Under the pieces are notes generated by a model that saw only the letters and a list, made by a program, of their open reading frames with translations, was not told the DNA's origin and did not search any database. From NCBI RefSeq assembly GCF_032062135.1, contig NC_092861.1:62241027-62305026 (forward strand): 64,000 nt of DNA, in the 5' to 3' direction. This stretch comes from Pyxicephalus adspersus. Taxonomy: Eukaryota > Chordata > Amphibia > Anura > Pyxicephalidae. The translations under genes and the position numbers were made by a program. Of this stretch, positions 24,491 to 37,067 are shown in pieces; within the stretch, counting starts at the first letter, position 1, and every line of letters begins with the position of its first letter.

Positions 24491-26393
24491 AAGGGGCCAC
24501 TGAGTCTGGGTGTCAGTACAATTACTTACAAACAATGGGCAATATAATTTTATAATATGCTTCTAATTATCTACTTACTATCAACACAGGATTATGCTGT
24601 ACCTACTCCAATGGAGGAAATCATTCTGCAATCTAAACTAGTGGCAGGAAACCAGGCAGGGGATACTAGTTGTGCTGCAATGTGCTGGAATATGCTTTAA
24701 AGTTACTATGAATTGTACCAAAGTTTTTATACTGTACACAGAGAATGGGCTATATCTTTCAAGAAATCTTCATTGGTTAGCAGTGATTATTGTGAACTAA
24801 AATAATAATGTCCCTTGATTTAATGGCTAATTAACTCATAAAAATACTGAAAATGTCACATTAGACCAAAACATGTTTCCTTTTCTTGTATTCTTTATTA
24901 TTAAAACTGGCATGCTCATTAGATGTTATTTTTTCTGCACACATTATTACTAATTGCATGTTTGGCATTAGATGTCAACTCTTCTTTTAAAATTGAAAAT
25001 CCATGTCAGATGTTTAGACATATTGCCCTTCAACTTTTTGAGAAGTACGATTTTTTTTTTCAGGCTAAACATTGTGCCAATCTGCAAAAGTCTACTAAAA
25101 CATCCAAAATAAAACATATCTTGAATTAGAGCTTGAAAGCCCTTTGAAAGAGGAGCCTATCCAAAGTACAGTTGTGCTGCATTTCAAAGTGTGGCTAAGG
25201 CTTATAAAACTTGCACATTGGATTAGTAGCATATTTTCTGTTGCCAGAGAAATAATTATGAGTCTGTTTGAAAGATTAGCATACCCTTTAAAGTACATAA
25301 AAGAACAGAATATTTTATTTAACCTTTCTTTGCCATAGGCGACTGCAATGCGGATATGAAGTACTGCACTGTATATTTCCACTGCCCTAGCCAGTTACAG
25401 AAATAAAGGGATATCAGAGTAATGTTTTGATTTCTTTCTCTTTCAACTACAGTATTACAGTTTATATCAAATATTAACACAGAAAAGCAGGTTGTACATA
25501 CAATAAATTTTACTTCTGGTGGTCACATGATGCTACAGCAGCGTAACATAACACAGCAGCGTAACTAGAGAAAAATATAAAGTGCAGCTAATATTTGCCT
25601 CCAGCTATAAAAACAGTTAGCTATTTAATCCTATAATGTTGATGATTACAAATTAATTTGTAATACAAGCAAGAATGGTTAAGCTTTAGATATATATGGC
25701 ATGTCGTTTATCACTGATTCTACAGGGACAATGGATGAGATTGGGGTGCTACAGGCGGCAACTGTACTTTTGCACAGATTTTATTTATTTCTGTTTTGGG
25801 AATTTGGCTTACTAAGAATAATATCCAGTTTTCTGACAGAGTAAGTCAAAAAATAAAACACAAGATACTGCATGGGAAAAAAAAGTTTTAGTTTTGGGGT
25901 TGTTTAAAGAAATCCTTTGCAAGAGAAACATGGAGACTGTAATTACAGCTATTGCAGAATTCTATCTGGAAACACTAATTGTCTGTCTATAGGGAAAAAT
26001 CTACATAGACTGTTTCCTCAGGGTTTATATACCCATGTTTGGAATTCCTATTTATTCCAATAAACTAGTTCACACCAGAGAGTTTTTAGTTGTTGCTAAC
26101 CGTCTGCAAAGAAAAAGAACCTAGGAGATCATTTGAAAACTACTACAGAAACTCAAACACTTAAAAGCCCCCACTCGAATGAATGGTGTGTTTATGAGCA
26201 GTTCCTGGTACAGATCTAATGTATTACTGGTGCAGAAGAAGTATGGTCCCAAGTACTTATGACTTTCCCTGATCTCAGATAAAACTTCATACCTCCTGCA
26301 AAAAATGATTAATATTGGACCATTCATTATCCTTTATTAGATAGACTCTAGCAGACAGAAGTGTTCTGGTACCTTTTTAGATGCTACATAAGC
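24491..26393. other. AT-rich intron, nothing coding recognised
   Basis: Contains an 18-bp unit (ACAGCAGCGTAACATAAC) present nearly twice at 25535-25566. Frames on both strands around 24923-25382 look random. No element boundaries were seen. Confidence 0.55.
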
Positions 26394-26955
26394 TTAAAGA
26401 GGAAGAAAACCCAAAGATGATCCAAAACAAAAAAATACACTTACCTTCAATCCTGTAGAGCAGTCGATCCGTCAGGAGGTTTCTTCCATCGGTTTCCGCG
26501 TTGTCCTGGCATCCATCTTTGGGCTGGCGTGCTAGGGGCCACTATTTTCTTTCTGTTCTTCCGGGTTATTCTTCAGGTGATCAGGTGACATAAATGGGGA
26601 AAAAAACTTGAAGATTTCACTGCGCATGCAGAAGCAGCCAAGAGCTTCCTGGGATGTGTGATGTAGGTATCCCAGGAGGCTCTGCACTCCCATTAATTCC
26701 TGATCGCCTAGAGGGGTGGTGCTGCATAGTGTTGGTGTTCGAATTCGGGTTGTCCTAATATTCGACCTGAATATGGCTGTTTGAATTCAGATAGACGCGA
26801 CACAAAAAACACAGGATTCAACGGCAGTATTTTATTGAATGTGTGTGATTTGTGTAAATAACTTTTATTTTTTACAGGTTATCCCACAATGACAGGATGA
26901 TTATCCCTCAATGACAGGATGATACTGTGCAGCCGTGGGAAACCTCCTGTCAGTG

Positions 26956-27157
26956 TGGGATCCCTGGGCACTAGAGGTAAATGGGGACAAGTCTCTCCTT
27001 TTATCACCTCTAGTGCTCTGTGATTGGATGGAGAAAGGAAAATCCTGATGACAGCTCGAGCTGTCATCAGAGTTTACCTTTCCTCAGCCAATCACAGAGC
27101 ACTAGAGGTGATGAATGGAGAGACTTGTCCCCATTTACCTCTAGTGCCCAGGGATCT
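26956..27157. repeat. Hairpin A inside the hAT element (about 200-bp imperfect palindrome)
   Basis: The left arm runs CCTGGGCACTAGAGGTAAAT ... GGGGACAAGTCTCTCC ... CACCTCTAGTGCTCTGTGATTGG. The right arm is its reverse complement, ending CTCTAGTGCCCAGGG. The centre is the perfect GATGACAGCTCGAGCTGTCATC near 27047-27068. Confidence 0.9.
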
Positions 27158-27263
27158 TGTGCGGTCCGCGGCACTAGAGGGTACTTAACCTTAAGTGCCG
27201 GGGATCTTCTCAATAAATGCAGCCACATCCAGCATTCATTAGGAACAGTGTGCGATCCCTGGC

Positions 27264-27360
27264 ACTAGAGGTTAAATTGGGACAAGTCTCCCCATTCAAA
27301 ACCTATAGTACTCTCTGATTGGCTGAGGAAAGCTTTCCTCAGCCAATTAGGGAGCACTAT
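27264..27360. repeat. Hairpin B inside the hAT element
   Basis: A foldback centred on GAGGAAAGCTTTCCTC near 27333, with arms CTCTGATTGGCTGAGGAAAG and CTTTCCTCAGCCAATTAGGG. It shares the AGCCAAT word and CACTAGAGG flank with hairpin A. Confidence 0.88.
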
Positions 27361-27364
27361 GCCT

Positions 27365-27443
27365 ATTCCTGGATACAGTTTCACTATCCAGGAATACAGG
27401 ACTCTTGTGTTCTTGGATAGAGAAAAAGCTATCCAAGAACACA
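27365..27443. repeat. Hairpins C and D inside the hAT element
   Basis: C: ATTCCTGGATA at 27365-27375 pairs with TATCCAGGAAT at 27385-27395. D: TGTGTTCTTGGATAG at 27406-27420 pairs perfectly with its reverse complement at 27429-27443. Both share the core GGATA, so D may be a diverged duplicate of C. Confidence 0.9.
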
Positions 27444-27661
27444 TACAACTAGTAATGGGCTGCAAGAGCAATCAGGGGAGCGGAGCTGACAGTTCTTCAC
27501 AGTCCCGAAAAATACCACCATTGACTTTAATGGTGTTCGAATTTGGTATTCGATCACCCAAATCATCGATTGAATAGCTGTCGAATTGAATAGTGAGATA
27601 TTGGACCAACACTGGTGCTGCACCGTTTTTCTTTTCAGAAAAAAAAAAGTGTTGCACTTAA

Positions 27662-28740
27662 AAGAACACAAACAAATAGAATTTGTACCTCACATAAAAG
27701 GATTGTCTACCCTTTCATGTAAAGTGAAAATTCTATGTTTTAGGTACATTTTAAATTGGTGCTGTATGCAAACACATAAAAACATTTTTGCAAGCATTTT
27801 TAAGCACCTGGAAGCAGTTTTTACAAGTGGTTTCAATTGCTCTGCTAGGCTTCAGTAGTCGCTTTGTTTGTTTGACAGTAGGTGCCCAAGGGTGATAAAC
27901 TTCAGTATAATACATTTATAACTTCTAGTTTGAGCTTACTTTAATGTAAATCTTCCTTACCAAGCACTAATTTGGCACACATATTACATATTGCTATATT
28001 CCCACCATGTTCAATAATGGTGGACCTATGGCTATCTGTTTAATGAAATGCATTACTTGGATTTACAAAAAAGAAGATATGTACCAGATCAGCTACATCA
28101 TTAATTTGATTACAATATTCTTTGACATTTGCATTGTCTATGACTTTCAAATAAACATAAATGTAATACAAGCTGTAATATCTATATACTAAAAAAGTAT
28201 GTATTTTTTATATCCTACTGGATAATACTTTCATATGTTGGAAATGTTCAGCCCTAAATGTCAGCACTGACTAGCATTTTGTACACTGAAGAGCTGTGTA
28301 TGGCAGAGAAGATTAGTGAGCATTTCATGCCATTCCCCTGACCTTCATAAGTCTACAAGGCTAATACTTAATATACTCACTTTGTTAAAGACTTTTGGAC
28401 CAACACTTGAAACATTACGAAGGCAACTGAAGCTGAAACACATTTAAGTGAATGTTCATCATTTTGAATGATATTATCAGTGTATATATTCACCCAGTAT
28501 GCAATTACTTTAGAAGCCTACAAAGTTCTAACAATAAACAGATAGCTAGGAGCTCAGCATTAACACTTAAAGGTATGGCAGAAAAAAAGATAAGGCTTTA
28601 TAGTGAAAACAAACAAAAGCAAGAGGTGTCTGTCAATATTTGTTGACATAAAAATCATTTGATTTACATCTCAAACTATTTTTTTTTTAAATGTAAGCAA
28701 CATATATTTGTTTTTGTTTTTTTTTATATTTTATTATGTA
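27662..28740. other. AT-rich intron, nothing recognised
   Basis: No recognisable coding, inverted ends or tandem array. Short random frames on the plus strand at 28007-28192 and 28452-28646 were examined and have no family features. Confidence 0.55.
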
Positions 28741-28908
28741 TTGGGATTTATTTACTAATGGAATATATGCTGTAAGGAAATTTGAAAGAACAGGATTTTT
28801 GCTTGCACATAATTATATGGAAGAAGCCAGTGGAGTTTCAACTCATTCACTAAGCTATGTAAAGTTTCTTTCAAAAGGGCATACCTAATTTTGCTAAGTG
28901 AACATCTT
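28741..28908. mobile_element. Foldback MITE of the GATTTACTAA family, eroded copy
   Basis: It starts TTGGGATTTATTTACTAATG and ends near TTTTGCTAAGTGAACATC. It shares the internal order CACATxATTxxATGGAAGAAGCCAG, TTCACTAAGCT and AAAGGGCATACC with the copy at 55062. No transposase and no clear target duplication. Confidence 0.6.
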
Positions 28909-29294
28909 ATACTGCTCTTCATATATATGACTTACACTGATTATGTGTTATGTCTCTAAAGTTGAAAGTGAACCATTTTCTACAATTCAGACATCTACTA
29001 CACTTCCGAAAGTAGTAACACATGACTCTTATACAGGAAGCCATGTTGGTCATCAGATGCCCTATGGTATGAGGATGAAACCAAGCTCTAAAACCCAAAA
29101 AGAAAGGATCCATGGTATTTAGCCATGCATTGACATGCAATCCAGCCATATACTTATAGTCGTTAGAATATTATTATTATATTATTATAAGTCCCCACTT
29201 CTGTGTTGATGAGTTACTAGATTAGATTTGTTTCTTAGTTTCTGCTAAGTGCATTGACAGGCATGCTTATGTAATATAAACATTTCTACTCAAT

Positions 29295-29517
29295 GGGCCC
29301 GATTTAATAAAGCTCTCCCAGGCTGGATAGGATAAACTTCCATCACTGAAGCTGGGTGATCCAGCAAACCTGGAATTCATCTGGTTTAGGATTCAAAACA
29401 TTTGCTAGCAAATAGCAATGACTTTGAAGAAATCTATTCCAGTTTTGCTGGATCACTCAGCTTCATTCGTGAAAGTGTATCCTCCCCAGCCTTGAAGAGC
29501 TTTAATAAATCATGCCC
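29295..29517 (+). mobile_element. Harbinger-like foldback MITE, copy 2
   Basis: 223 bp from GGGCCCGATTTAATAAAGC to TTTAATAAATCATGCCC. It has the same arms and the same central asymmetric block as the copy at 12907, so the same orientation. Flanking trinucleotides are AAT on the left and AGT on the right, one mismatch from a 3-bp duplication. Confidence 0.88.
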
Positions 29518-30675
29518 AGTGCATTCAAAGAAGATACTCAGGGCCAATATCTATTAATCTACAAAGATCAAGGTAGTCAGCTAGGTATTATCTCCCTTGA
29601 CTTACTTGTGGCATACATACAAAATGCTAAGGTTTAATCATTGCATCAGGGTTTTATTTTGCTTTGTGTACATATAGAGCATACACTGTTGTGCTGTAGT
29701 ACAGCACAGAAAAACCTCCTTGGATGTGCTTTTGCCGTATTTGCGAATAAGCTGGAAGGCTTATGTTCTTGCATTTGTAAATAATCATGCACAGGATCAC
29801 TAAGTGACAGGGTGGTGTCCTAGTGGAGAGCAATATAGCCATGGGCATGTTTATGACATACTGTTTTGAATCAATATATAAATAAAATGGAAAAATGGTA
29901 AAGCTTTTTGAAATCGCATAAAGGCATAAATTAGCTTGAATCTTCTCAAATGATATTTACAAAGATAAGAAAAATGTAAGAAAGAACCTTGGGGGATCTA
30001 CAAATAATGCAATGATTTTTAAACACTTTAAGCCGACTGTTATGATTTCATGAGTGTCTATTAGTATTTTAAGTTGACTAAATCTTCCAATGGAAGAAAA
30101 AATGTCCCTAGGAAGAAGCCTCAACAAAGCAATAGAACAGCAGTAGTTCTCGCTTGTGTCTTTCTGAAAAAATGATAAGAATGACAAAGAAATGCAAAGT
30201 GGCATATTTAATCATTATTTTTATATTTCTTATTACAGAGGTGAAACAGAAGAGGGGTGTCAGAGCTGAACATTTTCTTAATTTACAAACTGATGAAGAT
30301 GTCACCACATGACATAACTAATGCTTCATTGCATACATTTATTGTGTGCAAGAAACAGTAAATAAACTAATAAATAATAACCAGCATAATACTCAGTATT
30401 CATGTATTTTTTGACATGTAAATGTTTAAACAAAAAGACACAGTTGTTATTCTTTTACACTAGATGAAACTGAAAAGGTAGCCCATGTTATCACCACCAC
30501 TGCATTTTATAGGTTTGTATAGGTAGCACTTGGGATAAATTTAAATGCTTGCTCTGCATTATTCTCATAAAAAATATTCTTATCATCCCATGTTGCCAAA
30601 AATAAATTGATAAAAGTAAAGATGATTTGGATCATCAATCTTGCAGGCCACTAAGGCAATTTCATTTTACAGTAA
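29518..30675. other. AT-rich intron, nothing recognised
   Basis: No coding signal or repeat boundary found. Minus-strand frames at 29957-30308 have no family features. Confidence 0.5.
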
Positions 30676-30945
30676 AAAGGCAGTCTGCCCAGACCCCTTT
30701 CTTGTGCCCAGCCTGCATTCATCTGACACCTCTCTCCACAATGAGGCTGCTCCAGCTTTCCTCCTCAGGTAGGGTGACCCTGAGGGTGGCAAATTGGTGA
30801 CACCCAGCAGTAAAGAGCCCGGTGGACTTTAGGCTACTGACTCATCTCCGCTTGAGGGGTGCCTTGGTGAGGACCTGGTATGATTTAGAATCTACTCATC
30901 AGGTGATCCCGCGCTATCTGTCTGTGAAGATCCTGGCAGTATATT
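30676..30945. repeat. GC-richer unclassified island
   Basis: A compositional island in AT-rich intron. It contains words such as AGGTAGGGTGACCCTGAGGG and TCATCTCCGCTTGAGGGGTG. No open frame or terminal repeats. Probably a transposon fragment, class unknown. Confidence 0.35.
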
Positions 30946-31210
30946 TCGGAAAATAATAGCAGCATAGATTTCTGATTTCTTACTGTTAAAGATATTTTTA
31001 ATGGTATTTTTACAAGATCAAGTGGAGCAATCAAGAGCAATAGTTTGGCTTTCTGTCCTTTAGGAATAAAATAATAAGTAAACTTTTTCAGCTTTCAGAA
31101 CAACATGATTCCTTCTGTTGAGTTTGCAGAATATATCACAATATTAATTCATTATTGTGAATACTTAATCTTTGTAGCTTTGATTGAGCTTTGCCATAAT
31201 CTTCAAGTAT

Positions 31211-31258
31211 GGGGAGGCAATGGTGACAAAAGGAACCTTTTGTCACCATTGCCTCCCC
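31211..31258. repeat. Perfect 23-bp hairpin with 2-nt loop
   Basis: The left arm at 31211-31233 begins GGGGAGGCAATGGTG and ends ACAAAAGG. The right arm at 31236-31258 is its exact reverse complement, separated only by AA. No mismatch in 23 pairs. Confidence 0.97.
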
Positions 31259-31465
31259 AAAGTCCCCATTTTCGCCTCACATTTCACGGCACACTTCTGG
31301 ATTCACAATGATCTTCTTTGACCACTGAATGACCGAGGATGAAACTCCCATGCATGTGTAGAGTTTCATTCTACACGCAGCAATGCTCCACTCTGTAGTG
31401 TGAATGACATAAAATGGTTCTGTGGACAGATACTGCCAACTCCACATTGTAACTTTGAAGCTCCT

Positions 31466-31669
31466 TTAACAGTATCTTTGACATTGCATCTCTGAGTATT
31501 GTCCTCCTATCACACTTATTGAGTTTTCGTGGTTGGTCTTGTCTTTTCCAGTTTGTACTGGTGCCACATTCTTTACGTTTTGTATTACCAGATTTAATGG
31601 TGCTCTGTGGGATATTAAAGGTTTAAGAACTTTGTCTCGGACCTGTTTGGACTGCTCTTTAGTCTTCAT
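31466..31669 (-). pseudogene. Tc1-like transposase N-terminal relic
   Basis: The minus-strand frame begins MKTKEQSKQVRDKVLK, the wording of the first helix of the Tc1/mariner paired-like DNA-binding region, and continues with IQNVKNVAPVQTGKDKTNHEN, matching the region of IxKWKxxGTVxNLPRxGRP with several losses. It stops after 67 codons, whereas an intact Tc1 transposase is about 340 residues. The AT-rich sequence beyond it to about 31900 (including GATCATGTGACACTTTGATT) is probably the element's 5' flank. No catalytic residues remain. Terminal repeats not seen. Confidence 0.72.
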
Positions 31670-31900
31670 GTTGCATCCGTGGTGGTAGGGGCCCTACAGA
31701 ACCAGCAGTCTTTTAACTATACATTCGCTAACATTATGTGACAGATCATGTGACACTTTGATTGCATATGAACCCTAATTAACTAAATATGTGACTTCTG
31801 AAGTTAATATTGATCAGAATAGATCTTTTTAAGAGATTATACTGCAAAGGTGATGAATTCATAAACATGCACAATGTATTTTAGGTTCATTTCACTTTTT

Positions 31901-33392
31901 TGATTATATAAAGTCCCATATAGACTACATAATAAATCCTAATAAAAATTAATTTAAGTTCCAGATTCTAATGCTTCAAAATGATACAAGCACTAAGAGG
32001 GATGAATATATTTGCATATATAAGTTTACAACATAGTTATTTACTATTGTAAAAAACCATATCAGCCCCATTGTGTTCATAAGGGGAGGTCTCATTACGG
32101 GGATATTTGAGCTGCAAATGGTTGAACAATTCATTATGTTACCATATGTTATGTATACCAAATGTTTACTAATCTTATGCATCTAAAATTTCATGGCAAT
32201 TTAATAAATTATTTAATTGTTATATTAAAATGCTCAAAATGCATACAGATGTATGTGTGTGATATTGTTAGTAATACTGAATATTGGATAGTGGTACTGA
32301 TAACATAGTTAGGTTCTATTCATATAAAGAGTTGTCTGATAATCAATAGTTAAACCTTTGAGGCATAAACAATAGAATAACATTTCTGTGACCTCAGAAC
32401 TACATTATGCATCATCTTTATGTAGCTTATTTATGTCTGCTATACTTTTCTCATACAAACCAAAATAAATGCCTTACAGCATATTGTAGTTTCATTTTTT
32501 TAAAGCATTTTTCTATTTGCATAGGTAGAATGGAAGGATGCATCACGAAGGCATTATCTGAGATCTGATTTTCAATGAAACCTGCAAAATTGTCACCCTC
32601 GGTGTTACTGCCTTTAATGACTATAACTTCAGGAAGAAAACATTTATTTTCTATAGTGCAGCAGTCTTTTTTACATCATCAATAATTGTCTGTGACTGAG
32701 CAGTCAGAGAGAGGCCATATAAAGATACTGTTATTGTAATGCAGTTACTATTTATATACCAGTTTGAAAAGCTTGTGATAAAACTCACAGCAGAAATTTT
32801 ACAAATGTGATATTTTTAGCTTTGAACAAATGCTCGTACTATGCAATTACAATTACTGTGCAATTAGGAAGCATTTGACTTTCAAAGTAAATCTGTTAAT
32901 TCTCTAAACACTGGAGAATGATTTTACTCTTCCTAAAACACATTATGTATAATATTACTTGATATCAAAATTATAATACATAGTATGATCAGATTATATT
33001 GTTGCATATTTTATATTTAGTTTAATAAATTTAACTTGTTACCCTGAAGAAATAAATAGACAGACAAGAAAAAGATGACTTATACTGGCAAGTTCTAGTA
33101 GGGCACAGGGAGCTGCTATTTATAGTCTTCTTTCTTTCCAGTTATTTAGTGTTGGACCAAAGCTACAACCCACAAGCTTTAATACTATTTGCTTTCATGG
33201 TTCATATGATAATTATTTATAAGGTAGGTATGGTTAATCATACCAGGCAAAATTTAGTTTACTGCATTTGGATAACCTAAGAAAAGAAATGAATGGTTAA
33301 ACATTATATACTACTGTTTATTTTCTTTTCAATCACATCCACAATATGGGACAAATAAGTATAAAAAGGGAATCTCTATTAGAAAAATGGAT
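31901..33392. other. AT-rich intron, nothing recognised
   Basis: Unique-looking sequence without tandem array, inverted ends or recognisable coding. Confidence 0.5.
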
Positions 33393-33718
33393 TTAAAGTG
33401 ACCTATCACAACATTTTCTTACTTTGTATAAAAGGTTATAGGTAAAAGTGTTGATCTCAGAGATGCACAGTGATATTGACACTCTTTCTTTTCCATTTTC
33501 TAGAAGGCGCATCACTCGATCTCACACCTGCTCAATGTGAGATCAAGTGACATGGAAGGAAAATCCCAGAAAAACAAAAGAAGAAGATCCCTGCACCCGG
33601 TGTCCAGTCTGCACTGGAATAAAGACGGGGGGACCAGCTGCACAAGGATTGCTAAGGGATCAACAGCTTTTCACCTAGAATTGTGTCATTTTTTATTTTA
33701 CTGATAGTCCCACTTTAA
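33393..33718. mobile_element. TTAA-flanked nonautonomous element
   Basis: The left end is TTAAAGTGACC and the right end GTCCCACTTTAA, an inverted pair with TTAA outermost at 33393-33396 and 33715-33718. The interior is GC-richer, with a foldback-like pair CACTCGATCTCACA and TGTGAGATCAAGTG near 33510-33550. Fits a piggyBac-type or similar TTAA-targeting element; a different family from the CCTCCCTAGCGG copies. Confidence 0.65.
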
Positions 33719-36539
33719 GGAGTACGGGTGAGAAATATAGTCAATAAAGTGTTCAGAGAAAAATAGAGTAAAGTAAGTACTCTCTGGCTTTGAAAGCAGC
33801 CTAAACAAAAGGACAAGGCTAAATAATTGCATACAAACAGCAGGAGAAGATCAGTGGTGGATGTACCCACAGTGGTTCCCAATGCTGTATTCAGTAACAT
33901 CATTAGGGTGGCCATCAGATTTGATTAGATACATACACAGATTACTAGCAAGCTACTTTATCAATAGTAAATGTAAATACGCCACTATTTTATCTTTTCT
34001 TTCATTTTTTTTAGCTTTATCAAACTACTGTTGCATGATCATCACATCAACTGAAGGTCCAGCAAGAGTTCCATATGCCAAAATATGCCAATAGATATAT
34101 AGGAAATGAGGAAAAAAGTAAACCTTGGAAATGAAAAAAAATAAGTATTAAATATGAGATTTAGTGAAATTATACTATTAATTGGTGTAATAAATTGATT
34201 CATAGCAACATTTATCAACTGCTACTGTTTGGATTTTATACCATCAAATGATTTTGTACAGAATCCCGTTGATGCACTAGCAAACTTTTGTTTAACGCCA
34301 AGATATCATTTTACATGGATATTTGTTTGATGTGATCTTACAACAAAATCAATAGGAAATAATTACAAACCAAGTGAACTTTGACTGTGTAATGATGGAT
34401 TTTCAAAGATTTGTTCTACTTTAAATTTATTGCATATTTGCACTATTTGACTGTTGTATTTTGTTGAGTAGAAATAAAACAATAATTGGAGGTTGGTGTC
34501 AATGGAAAAAAAATAATGTAATTCTTCTATTTTCATAAGCAAATAATCATTTTTTTTATTTATAATAGGTAAACATAAAAGTTAAAATATGAATTCTAGG
34601 CAAATATAAATGACTCAAATTATCGTAGCTCTATAAGTCATTAAATGTATTTTAATGTATTTGACCTGGTTGCAACATCTTTGCAATTCTTTTAGAGAAC
34701 ATTGAGAAGTAGTAGCAAAAGAAGACATTAATTAGCCTGTTTGCTGACAAGAAATAGGTTCATAGGAAGTGGGCTCACAGTGACAAAGAAATTATAACAA
34801 AAAGGTGCTGCTTCTCCTTTCACTGTGAAGTCACAGGTTGTGCCCTAAATCCGCAAATTTTAGGATTTTATTCCACTTTATTTCCATTAAAACATTAAAA
34901 TGTAAGTTTTTATTAGTAACAGTAATGAATAAGATTGACTGGTACTTCCATGAAAAAAGCAACATTTAGATCTAGGTTCAGATATACATATAATACCTTG
35001 CTTACATTCTGACCATTAAATCGCACATGGATGGCTCCCTGAAATCAGTGGCACCGCATGTTAAAAAGAATTTATAAAAATGTATTTTTTGATTGACATC
35101 TATAATCATTGATACTGCTATTGTGATCATATCTATAGTAAAACAACCCAGTAATCCAAGTCACTGCATATTATGCTATTTATTCAGATTCTACAGCTCC
35201 CTTACAGTGTAGCTTTTACTGCCGTGCACAATATTTCAGGTTCTATAAATGGTTCCTGAAAATATTACATTCAGCTCCTTCCAGATAAGGTAGTAAATGG
35301 AGCAACGTAAATCTAACTGCAGGCATAAGACAGTGGCGAGCTGCTGGGAGTAATAGGTCAAATGGAATTTTTGGGGTTTTTTCTCTCTGATTTACATACA
35401 CATGTGTAATTTCATCCTTCAAACATGGAAAAGTGCTGACACTAGTGGATTTTTGTTCAATTTGTGTACCAGAAGTGACAGGGATGAAATAGGGTAAATA
35501 CAAATAGTATCAGGCTATCTGTTCTGCCAGAATTGGTGCCCTAAAACAGTCAGTTTACCTAGAATTATATTTTATTTTAGTTTTCTATTGAATATTTACA
35601 TGATTGTTTAACATAATTAAACCTTATATTGTATTTGCAATCTTTGTGGTCTGGTATTAACAATAAGGTAATACTACTAAATTACAATTATAAGTTACAA
35701 GTACTCTAACATTGATTGCATTAGGGTACAAAGTGTGTGGTTTAATAAAACTGGGTTTAAATGTTTCCAAATTGTACTACACTTCCCAAAATTGTTACTA
35801 AAAACCAAAGGATATAAGTGAACTGTAAATTAGCAGAAACAAAAAAAAATGTATATACAGATTAAAATACATACATTACAGGCTAATTAATTTAGCCTTT
35901 ATTATTGGGATTGAGTTTGGGATTGAGTATTTTTCAGAGCATTGCTGCGTTCCCTCATCCCCTCTAAATGTTTTATTTCTGTTTTTCACTGAGAGATAAA
36001 TTGATGGGAAATCCAGTATTTTATTGGTTGTCACTAGAACAGTTGGAGGACACATCCCAATGGGGTACCTGTACTAATAATAATTGTCTAATAGGGAACT
36101 TCCTCTCACTTCTTCTTTCTTCTCTTCCCCTGTTGCATCAGTAGGACAGCAAAATAATAATTTTCTACTCCATCCAGTATTACAAAAAATGAAATGTTTA
36201 CGGTATCAATAGATAAAACATTGTTCCTAAAAAAATTGTTATTGTTAAATAATTGAGACAGAACATGCTTGGCAACAACTCATGAAACACATGGATAACA
36301 TTTTAAAACAGACCCATACTCACACATGTATCATTGCTTAAGAATGTTTTACCGAAGTAGATAAAAAAAAAGGTATCTGGTAATCAGTCAATTATTTGTA
36401 TTGTTCCACAAATGTACATGATCCAGCACACAATCTTGCATATGCAGAGATTAAGTTGGTGCTGGCTTAAAATCATTTACAGAACGCTGCCTGGTTTTGT
36501 AGATCTTGCACATCACTACATTGCTAGTCATTAGAGCAT
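33719..36539. other. AT-rich intron; one possible repeat on the minus strand
   Basis: Most is unremarkable. The 35240-35500 stretch, with phrases such as GGAGCAACGTAAATCTAACTGC, may be a worn interspersed repeat, judged from recall only. No exon found. Confidence 0.45.
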
Positions 36540-36880
36540 CCAGAAGAAAGAAGATGGTGGTGCCCGATGTAAGGGAAACCAGAAGAAAGCTTGGGATTTA
36601 CTGGTGTTGATTATTTTTCAAGAAACGAGGGCCCGGAGGCTGAGAGGGAAGAAGGATAGGCGGAGGGTCAGCATGAGTGGTGGGGGGAAGGTCAAGCAAG
36701 GCTGTAAAGTAGTAAAAGTTTGGGGAGAGTTGGAAGAAAAAGGGGTGAAGTCAGCGATAAGTTGATAATGTAAACAGAGAAAGGATATAGGGAAGCAGGT
36801 GATCAAGGGGGAGGCAGAGTTCAGTCAGCAAGGTAGAAGATTCCCTCCGACCCTCCCCCTAAATAGTGTTTTTTTGCGCA
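36540..36880 (-). repeat. Purine-rich (plus strand) block, unclassified
   Basis: The minus strand is strongly pyrimidine-rich with CTGCCTCCCCCTTGATCACC and similar phrases, composition like that of the LINE at 22930. The minus-strand frame at 36618-36806 shows no RT or endonuclease motif. It could be a fragment from another part of a LINE, but this is not shown. Confidence 0.3.
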
Positions 36881-37067
36881 GGGATTGGGTTTGTCGGCAG
36901 TAGTAAAACAGTCCGTTTAAGTTCCTCGGGGGCAGTGTGCAGTATTTTAAGAAATTGTGTAATAACGGCCAATGAAGGCCATTTGTCACTATTGTGTAAA
37001 AGGGGGATTTGTTGGGAAAACTCTCACTGTCCACAGTCAAGTCTTTAACACTTCTCAGTATAAGCAT

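Larger units (their letters stand above)
26727..27614. mobile_element. hAT nonautonomous element, 888 bp, with hairpin chain
   Basis: Perfect 8-bp target duplications GTGCTGCA flank it at 26719-26726 and 27615-27622. The ends are TAGTGTTGGTGTTCGAATTC and its approximate reverse complement ending CCAACACTG; the first base has probably changed from C. An 8-bp duplication with CAGTG-type ends is diagnostic of hAT. The inside has no transposase but four consecutive foldbacks. The phrase ATGACAGGATGATTATCC is also imperfectly duplicated near 26890-26925. Confidence 0.9.
26394..27661 (+). mobile_element. Interrupted host element around the hAT insertion (boundaries tentative)
   Basis: The left part (26394-26726) starts with TTAAAGAGGAAG and contains GC-richer sequence including CACTGCGCATGCAG. 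The right part (27615-27661) ends in a TTAA. The 8-bp duplication of the inserted hAT element falls inside it, so the two parts were once contiguous. A TTAA-type element is possible, but the two ends are only weakly inverted. The minus strand carries a donor-like AAG|GTAAGT at 26439-26447. Confidence 0.45.
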
